Positions 55,318 through 64,000 of a stretch of 64,000 nt of DNA are shown here, piece by piece (position 1 is the first letter of the stretch; each line of letters starts with the position of its first letter). The position numbers were made by a program, and so were the translations under genes. The DNA lies in assembly GCF_019279795.1 (NCBI RefSeq), contig NC_056733.1, positions 1,416,414,569 to 1,416,478,568 on the forward strand, read 5' to 3'. Source of the stretch: Protopterus annectens (lineage: Eukaryota; Chordata; Ceratodontiformes; Protopteridae). The notes beneath the pieces were generated by a model. That model saw nothing but the letters and a program-made list of their open reading frames with translations, was not told the DNA's origin and ran no database searches.

Positions 55318-56492
55318 TATCCCCTGGATTTACGAAAGCTTGCACGGAGTGCAAGAAGAGTGTAGGAGCTTACGCCGGCAATATGTCTGCCGTGCAATCC
55401 AGGTACAGCCAGCAGGGGCTTGCACGAGAGCTGCTAAAGCTACTCTTGCACGGACAGCATCATAGTATGCAAATTACCTCATTTGCTGGTGAAAGCCATG
55501 CAAATGAGGAAAATTTGCAATCCAGGAAACACTAACCTGTCTGTGGAAGATTAGTGTTAGCTGCAGAAATGTACTCCGTTGGTAACAGAGTACATTTCTG
55601 CAAATAGCTATACGGAGCTATGACAGCTCCAAATAAAGGATGCATACAGTTGAGGTAGCATGCTAATGGCCAAATATAAGGCCATTGGCATTATATAATG
55701 TTTAAAAATATAACAATTTAACTTTTTTTCCCGAACTCCGATGTTTAAGTATAGCGCAGCACCGCGCAGAAAGTGTGGCACTTATAAAAACAAGAAAATA
55801 ATTTAAAAAAAGCCAAAAATAGGCATTTTCACTAAAAAGCTCATTCTGCCATGCAGGTGAATGGCTGGCTGAAGACAAGATGGCCACTGATTAGTGGTTG
55901 CTAAGGGGGGGGGGTAGCTCAGTGTGAGAGATGTAACCATGCATTACTAGGCAATCCTATGCAAATGAGGATAAGGATAGTGAATCCCAGTTTTCCCCAG
56001 CATGTGAGACATGTCCCAAGAGTGTAAGAGCAGGAGTAGGTGAGTAGAAGAGTAGAATATAGGTGACATCATGAGGGGGTGTGTCAGACAGGCTGTAAGC
56101 TAATTGGAGCACAGTGGCTTGTGTTTGCTTTGAGTTGCTCAGGATTGCAAGAGGTGTGCCTACAGTTGTCCTATTTGAAAGCCTCAAACCAAAGGTGCAC
56201 ACTGTTAAAAGATAGGAAACTCCTTGCAAACATGGACACAGCATGTGCGCATGTGTGCGTGTGTTTGCGCTCATTTGCGCGGTGCTGCCCCGGGCGGAAA
56301 CAATAAGGCAAAAGGAAGGAAAAGAAGTAGTAGGAAGTTAACCAAGGAGAACTAGCAGAGCTGCCAGGTGAAATATATCAGAATCAGCCAATTACACAGG
56401 CAGCAGACTAGCCCAGCCCAGCACTTTAAACTCTGCAAACACCATTCCCTCCTGTTTTTTCTCAAGAACTCTGCAATACTGCAGTATACAAA
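55318..56492 (+). mobile_element. probable 5' part of Harbinger-2
   Basis: PLE-2 similarity ends at CTAT and CCCCTGGATTTACGAAAGC begins, plausible as a Harbinger terminal repeat, although I could not find its partner at the other side. A perfect 14-bp hairpin at 55563-55601 and a weaker one just before lie ~240 bp in. The rest up to the transposase start is non-coding. Confidence 0.45.
55563..55601. repeat. hairpin, 14-bp perfect stem
   Basis: GCAGAAATGTACTC (55563-55576) and GAGTACATTTCTGC (55588-55601), loop of 11 nt. Subterminal in the putative Harbinger-2. Confidence 0.85.
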
Positions 56493-57642
56493 ATGTTAGG
56501 GGCTGCTCTTGCTATCATAAACCAACATGTGCAAGGTGCTGAGGGTGGTGATGTTGTGAATGCTGCTGAGCAACCCACAGTGAGGAGATGGAGAAGAGTG
56601 TACAGACCCAGGGTAACCTACCAGGGGCTACATGAGCTGGAGATAGTGGACTATAGGGTGGACAGAGACCTCCTACAGCAAATTGTTTTGCTTTGCTGGC
56701 CACGCCTCACACACAGAACCAACAGAGGGGAACCCATCCCAGTGGATACCAAGGTATGTGTAGGCCTAAGAATACTAGCTACAGGTACCTTCCAAAGACC
56801 AACTGGTGATATGATGGGGATTTCACAGGCATCAGCATCGAGGGTACTCCACCAGTTCCTGGATGCCATGTCAGCACATGTTGGTGACTACGTATATTTC
56901 CCCAATTCACGTGAGGCATTGGCCAGCAATATGTGTCTTTTCCACCAAATAGCAGAATACCCTGAGGTAGTGGGTGCAATAGACTGCACGCACATATGCA
57001 TGAAAGCACCACCCGGTGAGCGGGGTAGGGTCTACATCAACCGCAAGGGCCTCCCCTCCATCAACTGCCAGTTTGTGTGCGATGCCCAGGGCATAATAAT
57101 GAATGTGTGTGCTGGATGCCTTGCAAGCTGTCACGATTCCCACATTTGGCATCTGACCCAGCTGTACCAGAGATTTGCCAATGGGAGACATCCCTGAGGG
57201 TCACCTAGTGGGGGATGCTGGATATGCACTGTAGCCGTGGCTGATAGCACCCATCAGAAATGCACAAACACCTGAACAAGAACTCCATAATGAGGCACAC
57301 GCACAAACAAGAAACATAATTGAGCATGTGTTTGGGATGCTCAAGTCACGGTTCCAGTGCCTGGACACATCTGGTGGAGCCTTGCAGTACTCACCAACTA
57401 CATGTACCCAAATTGTTATGGTATGTGCCATGCTACACAATATGATCCTGTGGAAACAGCTGCAGCAGGAAAAGCATGGGGTAGAGCCAAACATCCCCCC
57501 ACCATTGCCAAGGCCTGCACAGGCACAGCGTGACTCGGAGGAGGAACAACCTGAGCCTGCCCCAGTAGGCAGAAGGAGGAGTGCTCAGTATGTCCTAGCC
57601 ATGGCAAAGAGGCAACGCATAGCACATATACTGACTCAGTAG
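56493..57642 (+). pseudogene. PIF/Harbinger transposase, two visible defects
   Basis: Starts at an ATG (56493). N-terminal RVYRPRVTYQGLHELEIVDY and an HTH-like region (GTFQRPTGDMMGISQASASRVL). Catalytic DDE pattern: VGAIDCTHICMKAP (first Asp), ASCHDSHIW (second Asp), NIIEHVFGMLKSRFQCLD (Glu). The C-terminus is SEEEQPEPAP...AQYVLAMAKRQR. An extra base near 57186 shifts the frame, giving a stop at 57195, and a TAG at 57232-57234 lies in the correct frame (YAL-stop-PWL). Otherwise it is open to 57642. Length (~380 aa) fits the family. It would excise and insert the element at 3-bp targets together with a Myb-like partner, which I do not find nearby. Confidence 0.88.
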
Positions 57643-57887
57643 GAACCCTGGAAATGACACCTCTCTCTGACTCGCACATACAGTAAAAGGGATGCCTAAC
57701 TTGACACTACCTGTTTTCAAACATGTATAGGGAGTGTACTATGTGCATCCGACATAGGCAGCCCTGCAGCACCACCTGAGGCATGAGTGCCCTATTTTAA
57801 GCAATATAAAGCACTGCTAAGCACATTTTACCAGTATTGAGTATATTTAAATACAATTGGGCATAGCTGCGCACCACGCTAACCAGC

Positions 57888-57947
57888 GCAACGTCGGGCA
57901 ACGTTGGGCAAAGTTGGGCAACATTGGGCAAAGTCGAGCAAAGTCAG
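57888..57947 (+). repeat. decamer tandem repeat (GCAAAGTTGG-type) x6
   Basis: Six consecutive 10-bp units: GCAACGTCGG, GCAACGTTGG, GCAAAGTTGG, GCAACATTGG, GCAAAGTCGA, GCAAAGTCAG. Confidence 0.9.
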
Positions 57948-58015
57948 GTAAACACGCTCACACCTGCTTTACTGTTCCTTAACCAGTCAGGTCTGCCCAG
58001 CAGGAAAATAAAAAG

Positions 58016-58085
58016 CAGTGACAGGGCTTGAACTCAGGATACTGTGCACTATAGTCACAGTATTGAACCACTAAGCCATGACAAC
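58016..58085 (-). repeat. tRNA-like segment (possible SINE head)
   Basis: The minus strand has CATGGCTTAGTGGTTCAA (fits the A box TGGCNNAGTGG) and, 39 nt on, GAGTTCAAGCCC (B-box-like, one or two mismatches). I cannot fold a convincing cloverleaf with a matching acceptor stem, so this is a tRNA-derived repeat or coincidence rather than a tRNA gene. Confidence 0.4.
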
Positions 58086-58690
58086 ATTTCACTGGCACAG
58101 ACACAACTTAAGTCACTCACACATACCATTTGGCGGGGGGGGTCACATACCTAACGGTCACAGCCAGCAGGACAATTGTAGACAAACCCAAACACAAACA
58201 AATGCTGTATCATGCACTCTGAAGAGGCATATGAGTAACCTCCCCCCAGGCCTATGCAGACAAATAACAGCAGGCCAGGCAGTGTGATGTGGGTTGGGTA
58301 GGCTATGAAGTCACAAACTAATATGCATGTAATTGGAAGCTAAGGTCTGTAGTACAGTGGTATGCCTCAAGCCAGTATGATAGGCAACTATACAGACTGT
58401 AATGGAGTACCTGACATAGCAGTGCAGGCCTAGCAAATGTGTATAAGTGTCAGGTGTACCCCTCATCCTATGTACACCCACAGTAGCAATCAGGTGTGCC
58501 CCCCCCGGGTAGAAATGTACAAATAATAGCTGTCCCCCCTGTATGTAGAAATGTTGATAAGTCTGTGCAAATTGACTCCTGGAAACCCTGCAGGTACAGT
58601 GTGCTTCCTGTCGATGTACAACACAAAGGTGAGCCCTGAAGTAAAAACCAACTTGATTTTTCACACACATATATAGTATATATATATATA

Positions 58691-58980
58691 TGCCCATAGT
58701 GGACATGCTCACACACTTACACAAATTTAGCAAATGTCAGTCAACAACATACTGAAAGGTCATACTGGGCATGCTCACACACTTAAACAAATGAAGCATA
58801 TGTCAGTCAACAACATACTGAAAGGTCATACTGGGCATGCTCACACACAAACAAAGCAAATTTCAGTCAACAACATACTGAAAGGTCATACTGGGCATGC
58901 TCACACATTTAAACAAACAAAGCAAATTTCAGTCAACATACTGAAAGGTCATACTGAGCATGCTCACACACTTAAGCCAT
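58691..58980 (+). repeat. minisatellite, ~57-67-bp unit, 4-5 copies
   Basis: Units GGGCATGCTCACACAC...AAGCAAAT-TCAGTCAACAACATACTGAAAGGTCATACT. Lengths vary by internal deletions. The frame stays open over four copies (SVNNILKGHTGHAHT repeats, 58734-59132), but stops and length differences elsewhere argue against a real protein. Confidence 0.85.
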
Positions 58981-59159
58981 GTCTGAGTACAGCAGTGGGC
59001 CACACATATCTGGCAGTTGCAGTTCTTACTCCAGACACATGCCACTATTCACCAATCCTGCCTTGTGCACACAGTGATATAATAACAGACCCATATAATA
59101 TATTGGACCCCTGTCATAATCAAACTATGTAATACAAGTACTTAAGTTGTTCAAAGAAA

Positions 59160-61043
59160 GTGAAAATCCAAAGAAGATCAATAAATCTCCGATCAGTATC
59201 ATCAAGAAACAATGAGCACTCCTAACATTATCCAAGCCATGTTCTGCCAAAAATATTGCCAAAGAGTCCATAGAGAACCATGAAGCTTTCTTTAGCTATG
59301 TCATGAATATCAGTGTAAACTCATATGTGTTCTGAGTCAGTGCAAAGTGTAAATGAATACATGTACATGACTGACATTGCCAACATCTTATCAGACAGGT
59401 TCATACATATTTAGCCCCTCTCACTGACAAAAGGGCCCATTACCATACCTGGAGATTGTGAAAAGCCAGAAATCACATATACAATGGTTAAATAGCTCTA
59501 TCCAAACCTAAAAACACAGTGTCTATGGGATGACATGGTGTCCCTGGCTGTGTCATATGTGAACTCCAAAACAAACAGACCCTGCACCTGAACAGTCTGT
59601 TGAGACTCAACCTCTATACAGGATATGAAACTATTGAATGGGTTACAGCAACGTTTGGCACACTCCACAAGTGTTGGTGCACAACAGACCATGGGAACTA
59701 TTTTCTTATAAGCCTAATAATCCTGATCTGCAAGGCCATGGAGTCCATCATTATGGAACTCATAAACAGAGCTATTGGGAGCGTACAAACACCCAACCCT
59801 ACCCATTTTGGTTTGGTCAGGGGAAGATCATGGTCCCTAAACCTGCTAGACAGTTTTCAAGGCAGTTACCCAGGACATACATCAATGAAATGAGCTCTAC
59901 ACGGCCTACATAGACCTTGAAAAGCCCTTTTCCAACATCCCACACACATGTTGTATCCACAAAATCAACAACCTGTGCATAAACACGTATGTCATCTGAT
60001 GGATTGCCAACTGGGGCACAGATAGATCCCACAAGGTAAGAATTGTGTCTCCCCATTGGACAGTAAGCTGGTAACAACTACTGTCCCCCTGTCCTGGGAC
60101 CCCTCCTGTCTGGTGTATACTTTTCAGAAATACAGTCAAACACAGGAGGGCTATGGTTAGCAAAGTTTGTGGATGACTGCAAAAAGGTTGTCATAATTGA
60201 TGTTTGTGACAACAGAGACATCCTTAAAAAGGGTCTCAGTCAGACAGATGTGGTGTCAAAATTATGGCCTCGAGCTACTGTCATACAAATACCACCTAGG
60301 TGGCAACACCCTAAATATGGAGGTAATAATAAGGGATCTATGGACACATGTGGATAGTCATCTCTACTTCCAGAAACACATTCACAAAGTGGTTAGAAAA
60401 TCATGCTATGTGTTCCCACAAATTGCCGAAGTCTTTGCATGTAGGTCAAAGGAGGTTCCCTCTACTCATCAGTCAGCAGACCCATCAGAGAGTACCATGA
60501 TAAACTTGCGATGAATCTGACTAGGCACCTTCATCAGCTGGAAAGACCACTGAAGTACCTCAACAAGAGGATTACTGGCCTCAAACAGTTGCCCCATGCA
60601 ACAAGACTGAAATAACGTAATCTGTACTCTGTTGCATACTGTCTACTCAGGCGATCTCTGCCCAACAGACAGGCCCATGTCCAATGCAGAACTGATGTAC
60701 ATGCTCTATCTGAAGTAAACCCAAGCTCACTGTGCCACATGCTCTAGGGATATAATCATCACAACAATAAATAGAACATGTTGGAGGGATACATTACTAA
60801 CTCACAGACTTCCCTTGCTTTGGAACAAGCTCCCAACATACATTAAGCTGAGTCCCTCACTGACACTCTTCCAGAGGAGCTTTGATGAGTGTATGTGAAA
60901 CTGAACTGTCACACCATGGATCACTTCATCAGCTCTACTACACAGAGGCATAGGGAACTAACCCCATGTGTGGTGATAGGTGGCCATACTAATATGTGCC
61001 TTCAGGCAGATAGCCTATTACCTACCTATTTACCTATATATGT
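59160..61043 (+). mobile_element. decayed CR1 LINE, 5'-truncated
   Basis: Plus-strand CR1 from the region between endonuclease and RT to the 3' end. Recognisable blocks: LICKAMESIIMELINRAIG and FGLVRGRSWSLNLL (59600-59893), KFVDDCKKVVII (RT motif C with FVDD) near 60.16 kb, KHIHKVVRKSCYVFPQIAEVFA near 60.4 kb, LERPLKYLNKRITGLKQLP near 60.55 kb, and the tail CCTATTACCTACC to 61043. Numerous frameshifts and stops; one of the oldest CR1 copies here. Confidence 0.8.
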
Positions 61044-61303
61044 AGGGGGAACACAGTATAATAAGTCAAACATGGATGGGCAGAGATGTGTGTAAGAGGG
61101 TGACCTTGACAGGGAGCCATCCAGGACTGTCCCAGCCAGCACACATCCCAATGGCACAAAAGACATGAGGTGCACATCTCACCCACTGTACATAATAACC
61201 ACCAGTATCTGTAAGCATTACAGTGTATGTGGTGCATGTGCCTGCTGTACATCATGACTGTACAATGAAGTACACATCTACTATCTGTAGACATGTACCT
61301 GTT
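61044..61303. other. unassigned spacer
   Basis: About 260 bp between two CR1 3' ends; nothing recognised. Confidence 0.5.
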
Positions 61304-62840
61304 ACATAGGTTAATAGGTATGTAGTAGACTATCTTCACAAAGGCATATATTAGCCTAGGCAGGTTGTGCAGCTTTCACCACCCCATTGGTTAGTCTCCT
61401 AAGCCCTAGTTCTAATAGTTAGTACCCTAAGCCCCTTTCTAGTGAGGCTGCTAATGTTATGCCTGGTGTGAATTGTCTGTTTCCCATCCACTCATCAAGG
61501 TTCCTATTGAAGAGTGTCAGGGAGGGTCTCTGTCTGATGTACATTGGGACTCTGTTCCACAGTAAGACAAGTCTCTGGGATGGTACTCTATCCCACCAGC
61601 ATGTTGTATTCATTGTTGTGATGAGGTTCATATCCCTGGAGTGTGTAGTGCGACTCAATTTTGTTATCCTTAGATGGAGCATGTTCAACAGTTATGTGTT
61701 GGACATGGCTCTGTATGTTAGGCAGAGTGTGCCTCTGAGTAGGCGGTACTCAACGGAGAACAGATTTAGTTTTACCAGTTGTGTTGCATAACACAACTGT
61801 TTGAGGCCAGTAATCCTCTTGGTGAGGTACCTCTGTGGTCTCTCCAGCTGCTGGATATGCTTAGTCGAGTACATCCAAAATGGTGCATTGTACTCAATGA
61901 AGGGTCTGATGACTTAAGAGTAGAGGGCCACCACTACCTCTTTTGATCCTGATGCAAACCCTTTGTTGATTAGGTGGGTCGCATATGATTTCCTAATCAC
62001 TTTGGCAACATGGTTGTCAAAGGAAGGATGACTATCTACTTGTGTCCCCAGATCCCTTATTACCTTGTCAGTTTTTAGGGGGTAACACCTATGTGGTAGT
62101 TTGTAGGTACTTTGTTTTCCCCAAAGGGGATTACTATGCATTCTTTCGCATTGAGCTTGAGGCCATGATTCTGACACCACACATCTGTCTCATAGAGTCC
62201 CTTCTGGGGAATATTTGTGTCATCTGGGGAATCTATTATGGCAAACACTTTACAGTTCCCAGCAAACTTAGTCAACCACAACCCTCCTGTGTTGGCATGT
62301 ACTTCTGAGAAGTCTATACCAAACAGGAGGGGCCCCAGGACTGAACCATGGGGGACACCAGTTGTTACCGGTTTAGAGTCTGACATGTAGCCAGCAACTC
62401 TTAATGTGTGGGATCTATCTGTGAGCCAGTTTGCAATCCATCTTGTGATGTATGGACTTATACCCAGGTTGGTGAGTTCATCTATGATACCTGACTGGGG
62501 AATGGTGTCAAAGGCCTTAGCGAGGTATAGGTAGGCTGTGTGGAGCTCCTTTCAATCATCTGTAGCCTGGGTAACTGCCTCAAAGAAATCCACCCAGTTC
62601 AGGAGGCATGATCTGCATTTGACAAAGCCAAACTGGGTGTGCTCAACTGTGTGAAGGTTCCCAATGTCTTTATTGTTGACTTCCATTATGATTGGCTCCA
62701 TTGGCTTGCAGATCAGACTCATCAGGCTGATAGAGCAGGAATGCCAAGGGTCTTTTGTGGCCCCACCCCTGTGGAGTGGGAAGAACGTTGCTGTGCAACA
62801 TTCTATGGGTACATATCCTGTAGAGAGGATGTAGAGAGAG
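61304..62840 (-). mobile_element. CR1 LINE, RT part
   Basis: The 3' tail is at 61304 (minus-sense CCTATTAACCTATG). Frames 61419-61688 and 62075-62386 (-) give RTTHSRDMNLITTMNTTCWW, VTTGVPHGSVLGPLLFGI (RT motif B) and KFAGNCKVFA (motif C with FAGN, so the catalytic DD is lost). The FVK-RSCLLN-region match near 62.6 kb and an HKG-GATKDP-type match near 62.76 kb follow in shifted frames. At about 62840 the sequence jumps to the endonuclease region, an internal deletion of over 1 kb. Confidence 0.82.
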
Positions 62841-63105
62841 GTGTAGGTATCCTTGATGAATATGGATACATCTCCACCCTATGTGCTATGATCCAGGTTC
62901 TGATGCTGGAAGGTATGGAATGAGTAGTATCCTGGTAGTGCTGGTGTGCTCTCTGGAGCCTTGAACTAGGTTTCTGTTACTGCACAGATATCAATATTCT
63001 CTATACTGAGAGGTGCCTCAAGTGTGTGCATTTGGAGGCTGAGACTTCTGGCATTTAGCTCACTTTGTGGTTATTTGTGTTGGTTACGGGGTTTGGTTTG
63101 TCCTG
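62841..63105 (-). mobile_element. CR1 LINE, endonuclease start (same copy after deletion)
   Basis: Minus-sense matches to 49.62-49.86 kb: GVSIFIKDTYT-type segment, VTET motif region (CAGTAACAGAAACCTAG) and LNARSLSLQMHTLEAPLS. It ends near 63105, next to a CR1 in opposite orientation. Confidence 0.7.
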
Positions 63106-64000
63106 AGTGACCGGTGTTCCACACCTGAAGTCAATGCCTCATTGGTCCGATCTGAACATAAGCTAATTACCATACATATCCACATTCTGCCCCAACCCCC
63201 ATTAAGGAAACCATGTTAAAAAATTTCTCCAAAGCCAACTTCATGCTTCTTAAGACAGAAGTGGTATACTTCATGACACCCATGCAGATGGGCAATACAG
63301 TTATGACTACTGAATCCTACACAATTGCACTTTATAAGCACTTACATGAGTGCATGGATCATGCTATCCCAAACAGAACCAAGATGCTATCCTCCAAAAA
63401 AAGGAAGCCAATCTGGTGGTCCCCTGCCATAAATAAACTGTACAACAGAAGGAAGAAACTGTTGCAAAAGAGAGTAAAATCCCATGAGTGGAGGAGCTCC
63501 CTGGTCAGCCTCAGTAAGAAGCTGCGATCCCTGATAAAATCCTCCAAAGCTAGTTATGAAAACAAAATCGCCATTGATTCTAAAGACAACCAAAAAGAAT
63601 TCTATAGCTATGTCAAGAATCTCAATGGCAACACTCAGATCTGCTCTGAGTTACAGCACAATGGCACTAAATATACAGACCCAACTGATATTGCCAACAT
63701 CCTGGCAGATAGGTTCAGTGCTAACTTTACCCGCCTCTCACCCATTAAAGGGCCCATCTCTATACCGGAAGAATTCAAAGTTCCTGTAATCATGGCTGCA
63801 CAGGTAAAAAACACACTCTCCAAAGCCAGGAACACAGCATTCATGGGATCAGACAACATCCCTGTCTGCGTTCTGCATGAACTACAGAATGAACTGGCAC
63901 CACACCTAAGTACCATGTTCAATCATAGCCTCACCTCAGGCTTTGTGCCTGGTGAATGGTGCACAGTGATGGTTATCCCACTACACAAGGGGGGAGCCAC
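63106..64000 (+). mobile_element. CR1 LINE, 5'-truncated, continues past window end
   Basis: Starts within the endonuclease C-terminal part (CSTPEVNASLVRSEHKLITI) and runs into the RT. A single-base loss near 63200 shifts the frame. It is head-to-head with the minus-strand CR1. Confidence 0.85.
63213..64000 (+). CDS. CR1 ORF2 partial: pre-RT and RT start, open to window edge
   Basis: A frame of 262 codons from ATG 63213 with no stop before the window ends. It includes ECMDHAIPNRTK, KPIWWSPAINKLYNRR, ICSELQHNGTKYTDPTDIAN, ADRFSANFTRLSP, KARNTAFMGSDNIPVCVLHE, and GEWCTVMVIPLHKGGA (RT motif 1 region). It matches ORF2 of the CR1 at 47.4-49.1 kb block for block. The true start of the protein lies upstream in the truncated endonuclease, so the ATG at 63213 is only the first in this frame. 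Whether the RT core downstream is intact cannot be seen. Confidence 0.8.
   Translation, partial: MLKNFSKANFMLLKTEVVYFMTPMQMGNTVMTTESYTIALYKHLHECMDHAIPNRTKMLSSKKRKPIWWSPAINKLYNRRKKLLQKRVKSHEWRSSLVSLSKKLRSLIKSSKASYENKIAIDSKDNQKEFYSYVKNLNGNTQICSELQHNGTKYTDPTDIANILADRFSANFTRLSPIKGPISIPEEFKVPVIMAAQVKNTLSKARNTAFMGSDNIPVCVLHELQNELAPHLSTMFNHSLTSGFVPGEWCTVMVIPLHKGGA

Larger units (their letters stand above)
57643..58690. other. Harbinger-2 downstream region; mixed repeats
   Basis: Contains the decamer array and the tRNA-like segment listed separately and a C7/G7 pair near 58.13 and 58.5 kb. No second Harbinger gene is recognised. Confidence 0.4.

Noticed and set aside
58016..58085. True tRNA gene
   Set aside because: Boxes A and B are present but no acceptor stem or proper T arm could be drawn.

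Overview
The window looks like a gene-free stretch of a large, repeat-rich, AT-leaning vertebrate genome. It contains no host protein-coding gene, rRNA, canonical tRNA or CRISPR array that I can support. Nearly all recognisable coding sequence is from transposable elements: CR1 LINEs, one L1, Penelope-like elements (PLEs), a DIRS-type element, a Ty3/Gypsy remnant, two PIF/Harbinger transposons, a tRNA-headed SINE, MITEs and many microsatellites. CR1 + DIRS + Neptune-like PLE + Harbinger suggests an amphibian (perhaps a caecilian), a lungfish, or another large-genome aquatic vertebrate. This is a weak inference from repeat content only. Family assignments rest on motifs read by eye; no database search was possible.

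Layout. 0-10 kb: relics of a Harbinger transposon (Myb-like gene near 0.5-0.9 kb on +, transposase near 8.8-9.8 kb on -), with a CR1 3' fragment, a MITE and CA/TG arrays between. 9.9-19 kb: two copies of one LTR-like repeat. One is a clean solo LTR with a 5-bp target duplication, sitting inside a CR1 that sits inside an older CR1. That older CR1 also holds a TA-flanked TIR element containing a SINE with a perfect 13-bp duplication. 20-20.7 kb: a dense cluster of palindromes. 21-23.5 kb: another CR1. 23.5-28.5 kb: mostly unrecognised, with a ~60-bp minisatellite and an isolated hammerhead-ribozyme-like motif. 28.6-33.1 kb: a decayed DIRS-like element on -. 34.3-41.1 kb: a near full-length L1 on - with a 16-bp target duplication (one mismatch), poly(A), ORF1 and broken ORF2. 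41.4-43 kb: Gypsy integrase and CR1 ORF1 fragments.

43-55.3 kb is the most interesting part. A near-complete PLE lies on - with direct pseudo-LTRs of ~650 bp at both ends. Each carries a hammerhead ribozyme candidate and a (TA)n array. Its ORF is split by a near full-length CR1 (zinc finger/esterase ORF1, endonuclease-RT ORF2). Head-to-head with it on + is a second, 5'-truncated PLE. Both PLE copies share an in-frame UAG between the RT and GIY-YIG modules. 55.3-59.1 kb holds a Harbinger transposase with only two visible defects, plus decamer and ~60-bp tandem repeats. 59.1-64 kb holds three more CR1 copies, the last running off the window edge.

The elements do not form a pathway. They record successive insertions that can be ordered by nesting. 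The observations most worth follow-up are the three hammerhead-like motifs with covarying stems and the PLE/CR1 nest.
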